From the NCBI RefSeq assembly GCF_016463295.1, contig NZ_JAEMRO010000016.1, positions 1-37,043 of the forward strand: 37,043 nucleotides of DNA, written 5' to 3'. Origin of the DNA: Brevundimonas sp. (GTDB lineage: Bacteria; Pseudomonadota; Alphaproteobacteria; Caulobacterales; Caulobacteraceae). Made by a program: the position numbers and the translations under genes. The notes beneath the pieces were generated by a model that worked only from the letters and a program-made list of their open reading frames with translations, did not search any database and was not told the DNA's origin. Positions within the stretch are counted from its first letter, which is position 1; every line of letters begins with the position of its first letter. Below, piece by piece: positions 23,834 through 32,653 of the stretch.

Positions 23834-24658
23834 TCACCCCTTCACACTCCCCGCCAGCATGCCGCGGATGTAGTAGCGTTGCAGTGCCAGGAAGAGGATC
23901 AGCACCGGCGCGACCGTGATCACGGCTCCCGCCATCATCAGCTCGATGTCCTGTACGTGCTCGCGCGACAGGGCGGCCAGCGCCACGGGCAGGGTATAGT
24001 TGGACTGGTCCGTCAGGATGATCAGCGGCCACAGGAAGTCGTTCCAGCTGCCCAGGAAGACGAACAGGGCCAAGGTCACGATGATGGGCTGAAGGGTCGG
24101 CAGGACCACGCGGCGGAAGATCTGCCCCTCGGAGGCACCGTCGATGCGGGCCGCCTCCAGCATCTCGTCGGGGATGCTGAGCGCATACTGGCGCACCAGA
24201 AACAGGCCGAAGATCGACGCCAGCCACGGCACAAGCGCCCCGGCATAGGTGTTCACCAGCCCCACCGACTTCAGCATCAGGAACAGCGGCAGGGTACCGA
24301 TCTGGGCCGGTACGACCAAGGCCCCGACCAGGATCTGGAACACCCGATCACGCCCTTTGAAGGCCAGCTTGGCGAAGGCGTAACCGGCGGGCACGGTGAA
24401 GGCCAAAGCCAAAGCCGTGGCCAACGACGCCAGGGCAAAGCTGTTCCACAGATACCGCCCCATGCCCTGGGTCACGAACAGGTCGCGGTAGTGCTCCAGC
24501 GTCCAGACCTTGGGCAGCAGCGGCGGCGGGAAGGTCGCGGCCTCACCCGTGGACATGAAGCTGACCGACAGCATCCAGACCAGCGGGAACAGCACCAGCA
24601 GAGCGATCAGTGCGACGCCGATGTTCAGGATCAGGGCCTTCAGGCGGCGGGCGCTCAT
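23834..24658 (-). CDS. Carbohydrate ABC transporter permease (MalG type)
   Basis: Inner-membrane permease of 274 residues with six predicted spans. The EAA loop that contacts the ATPase is clear: EAARIDGASEGQIFRRVVLP at about residues 178-197. The N-terminus (VALIALLVLFPLVWMLSVSF) and the C-terminal ALQRYYIRGMLAGSVKG are typical of MalG/UgpE-like CUT1 sugar transporters. The start MSARRLK overlaps the stop of the first permease gene by 4 bases (ATGA). The next gene begins 8 bases after its stop. It should form a heterodimer with the upstream permease. No ATP-binding subunit is encoded in the cluster. Confidence 0.95.
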   Translation of the reverse strand: MSARRLKALILNIGVALIALLVLFPLVWMLSVSFMSTGEAATFPPPLLPKVWTLEHYRDLFVTQGMGRYLWNSFALASLATALALAFTVPAGYAFAKLAFKGRDRVFQILVGALVVPAQIGTLPLFLMLKSVGLVNTYAGALVPWLASIFGLFLVRQYALSIPDEMLEAARIDGASEGQIFRRVVLPTLQPIIVTLALFVFLGSWNDFLWPLIILTDQSNYTLPVALAALSREHVQDIELMMAGAVITVAPVLILFLALQRYYIRGMLAGSVKG

Positions 24659-25596
24659 TCGTAGGCCCCCAGACGCTTGGCCACGGCCAGCTGGACCAGG
24701 GTGACGGCCAGGATGCAGAGGAACAGCACGAAGGCGACGGCGCTGGCGGAGCCCAGGTTCCACCATTTGAAGCCCTCTTCATACATGAAGTAGAGCACCG
24801 TCACGGTCGATTGCGCGGGTCCGCCCTGGGTCATCACATAGGGCTCTGCGAACAGCTGGAAAAAGCCCGCGACCGAGATGATCGACACCAGCAGCAGGGT
24901 CGGCGCGATGGCCGGGAGCGTTACGTGGCGGAACTGTTTCCACGGCCCGGCGCCGTCGATGCGCGCGGCCTCGTACAGGTCGTCCGGCACGGTCTGCAGC
25001 ACGGCCAGGAAGATCAGCATGTTGTAGCCGAAGATCTTCCACACCACGAACATCAGGATGGCCGGGATGGAGGTCGAAGGCTGGCCCAGCCAATCCACCG
25101 GCGGGATGCCCACGGCCCCGATGGCCCAGTTGATGACGCCGTATTTGGTGTGCAGCAGGTAGTTCCACAGGACGGCTGTGGCGACCAGCGTCGTCACGAA
25201 GGGGGCAAAGAAGGCCACCCGCCAGATCGGCCGCCACTTGATCACCCTGGCGTTCAGAATCACCGCCGCCGCCAGAGAGGTGATGATCGACAAGGGCACA
25301 CCGATGACCGTGAAGACGCCGGTGTTCTTCATGGCCGTCCAAAACAGCGGATTGGTGAACAGCCGCTCGTAGTTCTGAAGGCCCACGAACCGCATATTGC
25401 CGATGTCGGCCAAGGCATAGATGTCGAAATCCGTCAGGCTGAGCAGCAGGGCCGCGAAGACCGGGACGGCGAAGAAGACGGCAATGGCGATCAGGGCCGG
25501 GGCCACGAAGCCCCAGGCGGCGCGTTCGCGCGAGCGGGGCGTGCCCGGCCTGCGGGTGGCCTTGGCGGTCAGGGGCGGGATGGGCTGTGCGGTCAT
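24655..25596 (-). CDS. Sugar ABC transporter permease (MalF type)
   Basis: Inner-membrane permease of 313 residues with about six spans, starting at AAWGFVAPALIAIAVFFAVP. The EAA loop reads EAARIDGAGPWKQFRHVTLP. The segment VMTQGGPAQSTVTVLYFMYE is a hallmark of MalF/UgpA-like CUT1 permeases. The start at 25596 (MTAQPIPPL) has a strong GGGGAGGGCGGA upstream and overlaps the stop of the binding-protein gene by 4 bases. It overlaps the MalG-type gene likewise. Sugars carried by CUT1 systems are usually di- or oligosaccharides, which fits the secreted glycosidases beside it. Confidence 0.95.
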   Translation of the reverse strand: MTAQPIPPLTAKATRRPGTPRSRERAAWGFVAPALIAIAVFFAVPVFAALLLSLTDFDIYALADIGNMRFVGLQNYERLFTNPLFWTAMKNTGVFTVIGVPLSIITSLAAAVILNARVIKWRPIWRVAFFAPFVTTLVATAVLWNYLLHTKYGVINWAIGAVGIPPVDWLGQPSTSIPAILMFVVWKIFGYNMLIFLAVLQTVPDDLYEAARIDGAGPWKQFRHVTLPAIAPTLLLVSIISVAGFFQLFAEPYVMTQGGPAQSTVTVLYFMYEEGFKWWNLGSASAVAFVLFLCILAVTLVQLAVAKRLGAYE

Positions 25597-26867
25597 TCCG
25601 CCCTCCCCTGCTCGATCATCCAGCGGCGCTTTTCCAGCAGGCGATCGGCCCGGCGGTCGATCTCGGCCCCGGCGGTGGCGGGCGTGTATTCGCCGCGCAC
25701 CATGCGTTCGGCCACGATCTGCATCTCGGTGACGATCCGCTCCCACTCCGGCACCTTGGGCACGGCCCTGGCGCGCGACAGCTGGCCCTTGAAGGCGGCG
25801 ATATAGGGGTCGCCCGCCACCGTCGGCGTAGCCCAGGCGCTCTCCCGTGCGGGCAGATTGCCGGTGATGCCGTTGAACCGCGCCTGCACCGCCGGATCGG
25901 ACAGATAGCGCACCAGCTTCCACGCCGCCTCCTGATGCGGCGACGACCGATAGACGACCAGCGACGAGCCGCCCGGCGCCGAGGCCCCCGGCCCGGTCGG
26001 TCCAGGCACGCCGGACGTCATCCACCGCGTAGTCGGGGCCAGTCGCGTGCGGAAATCGCCGACGCTCCAGGGGCCGGAGAAGTAGAAGCTGAAATAGCCG
26101 CGCTCGAACTCGGTCCAGACGTTGGAAATCTGCGTCGAGGACGCCAGCGGGGCCAGTCCCTCGTCGAACAGGCTCTTGTAGAAGGCCAGCGCCGCCACGA
26201 ACGACGGGCTGGAGAAGTTGCCGCGCGTGTCGCGGTCACGCAGCAGCGGCTCGGTCCCCTGCAGCCCGAACGTCAGCAGTTGTTCGAACTCATTGACCGG
26301 CAGCAGCACCGCATAGTTCCCGGCCCCCGCCACGCGCTTGACCGCATGCATGGCCTGTTTCCAGCCATCCCAGGTCCGGGGCACCGTGTCATACCCCGCC
26401 CGCTCCAGCAGGTCGCTGCGATAGAAGATCAGCCGGGTGTCAACGTACCAGGGCGTCGCCATGGCGCGGCCGTTGATCTGGTTGGTTTCCAGCACCGCCG
26501 GAAACTGATCGGTCAGCAGGTCGTCGGCAAAGCCCGGGAGGGGGCTGATCGCGCCGATGGCCGTCATCTCCGACACCCAGGTGTTGCCGACCTGACTGAG
26601 GTCCGGCAGCGACGACCCGGCATAGGAGGTCAGCAGCTTGGAGTGCGCCGCCGTCCACGGCAGGGCCTGCACCTCCACCGTGATGCCGGGGTTCAGTCGC
26701 TCGAACTCCGGCAGCAACTGGCCGACATTGGTCGCCTCCGACCCCATGGCCCAGAAGCGAAGGCGCGTCGTGCCGTCATCGCGCGACCCGCACCCCGTCA
26801 GCCCGGCCGCGCCCGCACTGGCCAACAGGCCCAGCGCCGTCCTGCGATCCGGGCGGAACAGGCTCAT
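25593..26867 (-). CDS. Extracellular solute-binding lipoprotein, sugar type
   Basis: Periplasmic sugar-binding protein of family 1 SBPs, 424 residues. The N-terminus has paired arginines (PDRRTALGLL), possibly a Tat signal, and a lipobox LTGC with cysteine 26, so it is probably tethered to the inner membrane. The mature part shows the usual features: LRFWAMGSEATNVGQLLPEF, LNPGITVEV, LPDLSQVGNTWVSEM, NGRAMATPWYVDTRLIFYR, and YFSFYFSGPWSVGDFRTRLA. It should deliver ligand to the two downstream permeases. Its start overlaps the glucoamylase-family stop, and its stop overlaps the first permease start (both ATGA), which argues for tight translational coupling. The ligand cannot be read from the sequence. 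Confidence 0.95.
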   Translation of the reverse strand: MSLFRPDRRTALGLLASAGAAGLTGCGSRDDGTTRLRFWAMGSEATNVGQLLPEFERLNPGITVEVQALPWTAAHSKLLTSYAGSSLPDLSQVGNTWVSEMTAIGAISPLPGFADDLLTDQFPAVLETNQINGRAMATPWYVDTRLIFYRSDLLERAGYDTVPRTWDGWKQAMHAVKRVAGAGNYAVLLPVNEFEQLLTFGLQGTEPLLRDRDTRGNFSSPSFVAALAFYKSLFDEGLAPLASSTQISNVWTEFERGYFSFYFSGPWSVGDFRTRLAPTTRWMTSGVPGPTGPGASAPGGSSLVVYRSSPHQEAAWKLVRYLSDPAVQARFNGITGNLPARESAWATPTVAGDPYIAAFKGQLSRARAVPKVPEWERIVTEMQIVAERMVRGEYTPATAGAEIDRRADRLLEKRRWMIEQGRAE

Positions 26868-28306
26868 CCGCGACCCAGCCAGGCCCCGGTGAAGCCGGCA
26901 CGCTTCAGGCCCCGCATCAGGTTCGGTTCGCCGCGCATGCGGCTCCAGACGATGTCGCTGCGATGGTTCTCGATCTGGATGACGATCGGGCCCTGATCGA
27001 TGCCCAGATAGTCGTCGGCGATCCAGCCGCCCGGCGTGATCTTGCCATGCCGCAAGGGTGCGGCTGTCTCCGTCAGGGTCGGGTTGAAGGCGTCGAGGAA
27101 ACCGTACTGGGTATAGACATCCGGATATTGCGCCTTCATCGCCTTCAGGCAGGCCGTGACCTCGGCGGGCGCGAACGGCAGGGACGACATGGCAGCGGTG
27201 GGGGCCAGGGTGCCGTCGTCGCGGTCGCCGGGGCCGCGCGCGGAATAGCTGAAGAACTCCCGCTCCGTGCCGTCAAAGACGACCTGTCTGAAATCGCCCG
27301 GCCCGTCGCAGGCCGTCAGGCCCCAGACATCGGCGGAATAGCCTTTCCAGCGCAGGCTGCTCTCCACCGCATAGGCCCGCTGGCCCTCGACCGCGCGGCG
27401 GCTGTTCTCGAAATAGTCGAAGCCGGGAATCTCCGCCGACTTCTCGCGCAGCCAGGCGTCCTGAATGCCCCGGAAATCGACGAACAGATGGCTGAACTGG
27501 TGCCCGAACAGAGGCGGGAAATGCAGGTGCGGGCGACCCCAGCGGTCAGACCAGCTGCGGTCATAGACGCTGCACCATTCGTCCCAGACGCTGGCGGGCA
27601 CCGGATGGGTCGGGCTGCCGATGGCTAGCAGCAGCACCAGCATGCCCTCGTTATAGACGTTCCAGTCGGCCTCGATGAAGCCGCTCTCGGGGTGCCAGCC
27701 CATGCTGACCCGGTCGGGCCGGACGACGACCCAATCCCACTCCACCCGCTCATAGACGCGCTGGGCCAGCCGCCGGATCTCGCGCTCGTCCCGGTGCGAG
27801 CCGTCGAACCAGCGCGCCGCGAACAGCATGCCGGCGATCAGCAACGTCGTGTCGACCGTCGACAGCTCGGTCCGCCCGAAGCGGTGGCCCGTGTTCATGT
27901 CAAGGAAGTGGTAGAAGAAGCCTTTGTGGCCGCCGACGCCCGTCGCCTCCGGCCCCTGCGGCAGGTCGTGGAAGAAGCGGATGGTGGTCAGGGTCCGCTC
28001 GCGCGCCTCCTCCCGGCTCATCCAGCCCCGCTCGACCCCGATGGGCCAGCAGGTCAAGGCGAAGCCGACGGCCGCCACGGATGAAAAGGACGGTGTCGGC
28101 CAGCGATCGGGCGTCAGGCCGTTCGCGCGATTGGTGACATGGGTGAACCAGTCGAAGGTGCGCCGCTGAAGCTCGTCCATCTCGGGATCGACGGCATTGC
28201 TCACCAGCGGAGCCCTCTGCGTCTGCGCCGCCGCCTGATGCACGCCCAGCCCCAGCATCGCCGCCGACGCCATGGCCGTGCCCATCAGAAATCCGCGACG
28301 ATCCAT
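26864..28306 (-). CDS. Tat-exported glucoamylase-family (PF10091, GH144-like) glucanase
   Basis: Predicted secreted glycoside hydrolase, 480 residues. The start MDRRGFLMGTAMASAAML at 28306 carries a Tat-type RR motif and has AAGG upstream; cleavage is likely near AAAQT. The core matches the so-called glucoamylase family PF10091: DELQRRTFDWFTHVTN, FSSVAAVGFALTCWPIGVER, ARERTLTTIRFFHDLP, GFFYHFLDMNTG, ELSTVDTTLLIAGMLFAARW, and a C-terminal LTETAAPLRHGKITPGGWIA. Characterised relatives in GH144 are endo-beta-1,2-glucanases; others are uncharacterised, so the bond cut here is inferred. It is the first enzyme gene after the receptor terminator and overlaps the SBP gene by 4 bases, tying hydrolysis to uptake. 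Confidence 0.88.
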   Translation of the reverse strand: MDRRGFLMGTAMASAAMLGLGVHQAAAQTQRAPLVSNAVDPEMDELQRRTFDWFTHVTNRANGLTPDRWPTPSFSSVAAVGFALTCWPIGVERGWMSREEARERTLTTIRFFHDLPQGPEATGVGGHKGFFYHFLDMNTGHRFGRTELSTVDTTLLIAGMLFAARWFDGSHRDEREIRRLAQRVYERVEWDWVVVRPDRVSMGWHPESGFIEADWNVYNEGMLVLLLAIGSPTHPVPASVWDEWCSVYDRSWSDRWGRPHLHFPPLFGHQFSHLFVDFRGIQDAWLREKSAEIPGFDYFENSRRAVEGQRAYAVESSLRWKGYSADVWGLTACDGPGDFRQVVFDGTEREFFSYSARGPGDRDDGTLAPTAAMSSLPFAPAEVTACLKAMKAQYPDVYTQYGFLDAFNPTLTETAAPLRHGKITPGGWIADDYLGIDQGPIVIQIENHRSDIVWSRMRGEPNLMRGLKRAGFTGAWLGRG

Positions 28307-28340
28307 GGGCCACACCTTCTTACGCAAACAGAGAACAGTC

Positions 28341-28378
28341 AAAAAATCGGCCGCCCCCCGGGATGCGAGGGGCGGCCG
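28341..28378 (-). terminator. Intrinsic terminator between receptor and enzyme/transport genes
   Basis: On the minus strand, CGGCCGCCCC pairs with GGGGCGGCCG (10 perfect base pairs, 11-base loop) and is followed by A then TTTTTT. It lies 15 bases after the receptor stop and 35 bases before the next start codon. Read-through would have to be partial for the downstream genes to be expressed from the common promoter, or they have another promoter not seen here. Confidence 0.85.
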
Positions 28379-28392
28379 GCAGGCTCAGGAGA

Positions 28393-31300
28393 TCAGAAGC
28401 GGTAGCGCATGCCGATCTGGAACGTCCGGGTCGGGAACAGCACGCGGGAGGGCCGCTCGTAGTTGGGGTTGGGGCTGGTCGCTGATCCCGTCCCACCATC
28501 GAATCCGGCAAAGTTGTCGAAGTTGAAGACGTTGATCGCGTCGACGAACACCGACAGTTCCTGGCCGCCCCAGACCTGGAAGTTCTTGGTCAGGCGCAGG
28601 TCCAGATTCCGATAGGCGAAGGAGTTCGGAATGATGAAGTTGAACTGCTGCGGACGGCCACCGTTCGGACGGTAGACGAAGTTGGCACCCGTGCCGTCGA
28701 AGACGTCAAACGGGACGCCCGACCCCAGCGTCAGAATGCCCGACAGCTGGAAGTCGAAGGGCAGATCGACGATGCCGTTGGCCACAATCCGGTGACGCTC
28801 GTCATTGTCGGTCGGACGAACCGGCGAGTTTTCGATGTCGAAGCAGTCGAAGCAGAAGGCGTCACGGCCACCGTTCTGTTCGGCCTCGGACCAGGTGTAG
28901 GCGATGTTCAGACCCCAGCCGGAATCCCGCGTGTAGTTCTTGTCCAGCTTGACATAGAGGGCCCGGAACTCGCGGCTCTTGTTGTGGTCGGAGGCGAAAT
29001 AGTTGCGGAACTCGTTGGTGCCGTCCGGGCCGCAGAAGCCACCGTTGTCACCAAAGCCGCCACCCTGTGATGGCCGGTTGGGCTCACGGCAGCGACCCAG
29101 ATACAGCCAGGTGAACTCGTTCTCGGTCTTGCCGTAGGCGAGGGTGAATTCGCTCTGCCAGTCGCCGAAACGCTGACGAAGACCCAGGTTGAACTGATCG
29201 GTACGCGGCGGCTCGAAGTCGTTCTTCAACAGGAAGACTTCGCCCTTGCCCGGAATGGTCGCAAAGACCGGGTCTAGACCCGCAGCCGTACCGTATGACG
29301 ACTGCCACAGGATGGGATCGCCCGCGTCACCCGGCAGATCGACGCCCGGACCTGGATCGCGGTCTTCGCCAGCGGGACGGCCTGTCGTACTGAAGAAGGC
29401 GTTCTGGCGAATATCGAACGGCTTGACCAGTTCGTCGTAGGAGAAGTTGAAATTGATCCGGTCGTAGTAACGGCCCGCGCCACCAAAGATCACGGTCGAG
29501 CGATCACCGAAGACATCGTACGAGAAACCGATCCGGGGCTGGAACGCCTTGGCATAGGCCTCACGATTGTTGCCGGTCGAGATATAGTCGGACTGATTGA
29601 AAAAGCTTGGTACGTAGCCGGCGGCACGCCCGCCGGCCGTCGAAGCGAAATACTGGTTCAGACCGGTGACGACGTTGGCCGGGGTCACATAATCCTTGTT
29701 GTTGGCATTGGTCTCATAGTCCCAGCGGATGCCCAGGTTCAGCTCGAGCTGGTCGGTGATGCGCCAGTCATCCTGGATGTAGAGACCGATGACGGTGTTA
29801 TCGAGATCGACGCTAGGAAACGAACGGCCCAGTTCGACGCGGTAAGGGACGGTTGTGCTACCGCTCAGTTCGGGGCGACCACCCAGATCATAATAGAAGA
29901 GTGGGTTGCGACCGAACTGCTTATCGACCTGATAGTTCTGGAAAGATGCCTTTGCCCCGATCTTGATCGTGTGAAAGCCACTCATTTCCAAGTCGCTAAA
30001 CGTCAGATCATTGCGGATGGTTACAGCATTGTCTTGAATGTCCTGCGTACTGTCCCTGCCGCCCAGTTCAAAAATGCTCTGGCCGCCAAAGAAGTCCGGC
30101 TGAAAACCCGGGTCGGGGCTCGTGTCGTTTTCAAACAGACGATACGTTTCACCCAGGTCTGTGAAGTTGGCAGCTCCTGGATTGTAGTTGTAATCGCGGT
30201 AGTCGATCGCGAATTCATTAAGGAAAGTGTCTGTCTGCCACTGCCAGCGTAGGTTGCTACCAATGGTCTGCTGACGCAAATCGTTGGCGCGCGAGAATGC
30301 GGTGATACCGCCAAAATCGCGCAGTTCCGATTCGTCACGATATGTCCCAGACCAATCAATTAGGTGACCTTCGGCGGGCTGCCAGCTCAACTTACCGAAG
30401 AACAGGTCTTCTTCGAAAGGCTTCGCAAACGTTCCCTCAAACTGACCAAAGCGAGTGACAAAGGCAGGGTCTCGACGCTGCAGAGCAACGCTTTCTGCCC
30501 GGTTCTCCTGCTTGTGTTCATATGTACCGAAGAAATGCAGAGTATCGCGAATGATAGGCCCGCCCAGAGCAAAGCCATACTGCTGGACTTCCAAGGGGAT
30601 TTTTTCGCTGTTGTTGAGCTTTTGAAAAAAGTCGCGGCTCGTGAAGCTTTCATCGCGATAGACCCCAAAAATTTCCCCTTGGAATTCGTTGGTGCCCGAA
30701 CGGGTTACTGCCGTGATTATAGCTGACGACGCCTGTTCGTACTCAGCTTTGAAGTTCTGACTTACAACGCGGAACTCTTGAATGCCAGCCTGTGGAAAGG
30801 GGTTACCGCGGCTGTCGTCCTGGCCGATGATGCCACCGGCGATGACGTTGGATTTCAGGCTGGCACCGTCAATGAAAGCATTGATCGATTCGGCACGTTG
30901 ACCACCAGCGGTGATTTGCTGCTCTTCTTCAGTCAAGTTTGCTCGCACACCAGGTGCGAGCGCCGCAAAGTTCAGGAAGTTGCGATTGACCTGAGGCAGA
31001 TTATTGATCTGCTGTGTCGTAACATTGGTGGCGTTTTCAGGCGTGCGCACCTCGGCCAGCCGGCGGCCGGTGACGACGACTTCGCCTAATTCAGTGGCAT
31101 TCGGGTCGGTGGAACCGGTTACAGCAGCTCCGGACACCGACAGGTCCAGATCACCGACCTGACCCACCCCGATGGAGACGACATCGGAACCCGTCTCGCC
31201 ATCTGTGCTGGTGACCGTGATCTCGTAGTTGCCCGGACGCAGTCCCGAAAGGACATAGGTGCCGTTGGCACTGGTTGTCGTGCGGCTGGTGAAGCCGCTG

Positions 31301-31470
31301 GCCGTGTTCCGAGCGACGACGGTTGCGCCGGCTTCGGCGACACCGTCATCGGTCACTGCGCCACGAACGGTCGAGGTCGTCACCTGCGCCGACGCCGCCC
31401 CGGCACCCGCCAGTGAGATCGCCAGTGCCAGCGCCGATGCGGCACCCAGATAAGCCTTGTTGCGTGTCAT
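28393..31470 (-). CDS. TonB-dependent receptor with N-terminal carboxypeptidase-regulatory-like domain (Oar-like)
   Basis: Outer-membrane receptor of 1025 residues. The signal peptide ends ASAQ-VT (about residue 29). A CarboxypepD_reg-like domain (30-115: VRGAVTDDGVAEAGATVVAR, GTYVLSGLRPGNYEITV) precedes the plug (ELGEVVVTGRRLAEVRTPEN, GQRAESINAFIDGASLK). The beta-barrel ends in aromatic RYRF, as outer-membrane barrels do. Such receptors use TonB energy to import large ligands; the locus suggests a glucan. Its ATG overlaps the LacI stop (ATGA), so it is cotranscribed with its presumed regulator. Bases about 29960-31050 are markedly lower in GC than the rest of the gene and window, suggesting a recombined segment covering the plug and early barrel. 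Confidence 0.95.
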   Translation of the reverse strand: MTRNKAYLGAASALALAISLAGAGAASAQVTTSTVRGAVTDDGVAEAGATVVARNTASGFTSRTTTSANGTYVLSGLRPGNYEITVTSTDGETGSDVVSIGVGQVGDLDLSVSGAAVTGSTDPNATELGEVVVTGRRLAEVRTPENATNVTTQQINNLPQVNRNFLNFAALAPGVRANLTEEEQQITAGGQRAESINAFIDGASLKSNVIAGGIIGQDDSRGNPFPQAGIQEFRVVSQNFKAEYEQASSAIITAVTRSGTNEFQGEIFGVYRDESFTSRDFFQKLNNSEKIPLEVQQYGFALGGPIIRDTLHFFGTYEHKQENRAESVALQRRDPAFVTRFGQFEGTFAKPFEEDLFFGKLSWQPAEGHLIDWSGTYRDESELRDFGGITAFSRANDLRQQTIGSNLRWQWQTDTFLNEFAIDYRDYNYNPGAANFTDLGETYRLFENDTSPDPGFQPDFFGGQSIFELGGRDSTQDIQDNAVTIRNDLTFSDLEMSGFHTIKIGAKASFQNYQVDKQFGRNPLFYYDLGGRPELSGSTTVPYRVELGRSFPSVDLDNTVIGLYIQDDWRITDQLELNLGIRWDYETNANNKDYVTPANVVTGLNQYFASTAGGRAAGYVPSFFNQSDYISTGNNREAYAKAFQPRIGFSYDVFGDRSTVIFGGAGRYYDRINFNFSYDELVKPFDIRQNAFFSTTGRPAGEDRDPGPGVDLPGDAGDPILWQSSYGTAAGLDPVFATIPGKGEVFLLKNDFEPPRTDQFNLGLRQRFGDWQSEFTLAYGKTENEFTWLYLGRCREPNRPSQGGGFGDNGGFCGPDGTNEFRNYFASDHNKSREFRALYVKLDKNYTRDSGWGLNIAYTWSEAEQNGGRDAFCFDCFDIENSPVRPTDNDERHRIVANGIVDLPFDFQLSGILTLGSGVPFDVFDGTGANFVYRPNGGRPQQFNFIIPNSFAYRNLDLRLTKNFQVWGGQELSVFVDAINVFNFDNFAGFDGGTGSATSPNPNYERPSRVLFPTRTFQIGMRYRF

Positions 31471-32546
31471 TGTGGGTTCTCCCCCTCCAGGGCTGAAACA
31501 GGATGGACGGCGCGTGCGCCGGGTTGGTGAGTGGACCGGGCCAGGGACGCGGCCGCAGTGGACGCCCGCACGACCAACTGCGGTCGCACGGTTTCGCAGG
31601 ACGTGTCGGCGGAGCCGTCGTCTGCGGTATTGATGATGCGGACCAGACGCTCCAGCGCGCCACGGCCCGTCTCTGCGATGTTGATGCCGAGGGTCGTCAG
31701 TCCGGGCCGGACCATGTCGGCGATCGGCACGTCGTCGAACCCGATCAGGGCGACGTCCTCGGGCACGCGCAGCCCTGCATCCTGCAAGGCCAGCATGGCC
31801 CCGACAGCCATGATGTCGTTGGCGGCGAAGACGGCGTCAGGCTTCAGCGCCATCTCGCTGATCTTTAGACCCGCCACGTGGCCTGAGGCCTGGGTGAAAG
31901 CCCCGTCCAGCACCATGGTCGGCAGACCGGCCTTGGCCATCGCCTGAAGATAGCCGGCCAGGCGGGCCTCGGACTCCAGATTGCCCGCTGGCCCTGAGAT
32001 ATGAACGATCCGGCGACGTCCGGTCTCCAGCAGGTGTTCGACCGCCTGGACCGCGCCGCCGTGGTTATCGACCACGATGGACGGCCGGTCGGCCTCGCCT
32101 GCCCCGCCGTTCATCAACAGGACCGGCAGACGACCCGCCAGGCTGGAAGCCAGATTCGCCGCGTCCAGATGAGGCGAAAGGACGATCAGACCATCGACCC
32201 GACCGCGCATGGAGCGGATGGCGGCGGACGCCTCCTCCGCATCGTCGTGTGAGCTGGAAACGATCAAATGATAGCCCAGGGCCCGAGCGGCCACGTCCAT
32301 GCCGCGGATCAGCTCCGAGAAAAACTCGCCGTACAGGTCGGGCAGGACGACGCCGATCGTCTGGGTCTTGCTGGTCGACAGGCTGCGTGCGCCGGAATGG
32401 GGAACGTACTGCAGGGCCTCGACGGCTTGCAGAACCTTTTCGCGGGTGGCCGCCGTGACAGGGCCCGCCCCGTTCAACACGCGCGAAACCGAAGCCACGG
32501 ACACGTCCGCGCGACGCGCTACGTCACGGATATTGGCCGGCTTCAT
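31467..32546 (-). CDS. LacI-family transcriptional regulator
   Basis: Sugar-responsive repressor of 359 residues. The N-terminal helix-turn-helix and hinge helix (NIRDVARRADVSVASVSRVL, residues 5-24) are followed by a periplasmic-binding-protein-like effector domain (TQTIGVVLPDLYGEFFSELI, DGLIVLSPHLD, IVVDNHGGAVQAVEHLLETG, DAVFAANDIMAVGAMLALQD, VALIGFDDVPIADMVRPGLT). The start MKPANIRDVAR at 32546 fits the family; an in-frame ATG at 32597 adds 17 residues and has its purine-rich sequence too close. It heads the operon and shares ATGA with the receptor gene. A LacI-type palindrome lies about 110 bases upstream. It probably represses its own operon until a breakdown product binds. Confidence 0.94.
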   Translation of the reverse strand: MKPANIRDVARRADVSVASVSRVLNGAGPVTAATREKVLQAVEALQYVPHSGARSLSTSKTQTIGVVLPDLYGEFFSELIRGMDVAARALGYHLIVSSSHDDAEEASAAIRSMRGRVDGLIVLSPHLDAANLASSLAGRLPVLLMNGGAGEADRPSIVVDNHGGAVQAVEHLLETGRRRIVHISGPAGNLESEARLAGYLQAMAKAGLPTMVLDGAFTQASGHVAGLKISEMALKPDAVFAANDIMAVGAMLALQDAGLRVPEDVALIGFDDVPIADMVRPGLTTLGINIAETGRGALERLVRIINTADDGSADTSCETVRPQLVVRASTAAASLARSTHQPGARAVHPVSALEGENPQ

Positions 32547-32653
32547 GCCGCCACCGCCGCGCAAGTTTGCTGGATGATCGCTACGACCAACAGACATCCT
32601 TCCCTGACCGGTCAGGTTCCGGCCCGCTTGCCGCAGGTCCGTCCTTCAATCCG

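Noticed and set aside
22236..23873. A plus-strand open frame of about 545 codons opposite the glycosidase-like gene
   Set aside because: Its translation is rich in Gly, Arg, Gln and Asp without motifs, while the minus-strand frame has a signal peptide and recognisable domains.
23826..24227. N-terminal extension of the glycosidase-like gene
   Set aside because: The frame is open but lies inside the permease gene. The signal peptide and ribosome-binding sequence place the start at 23825 or 23819.
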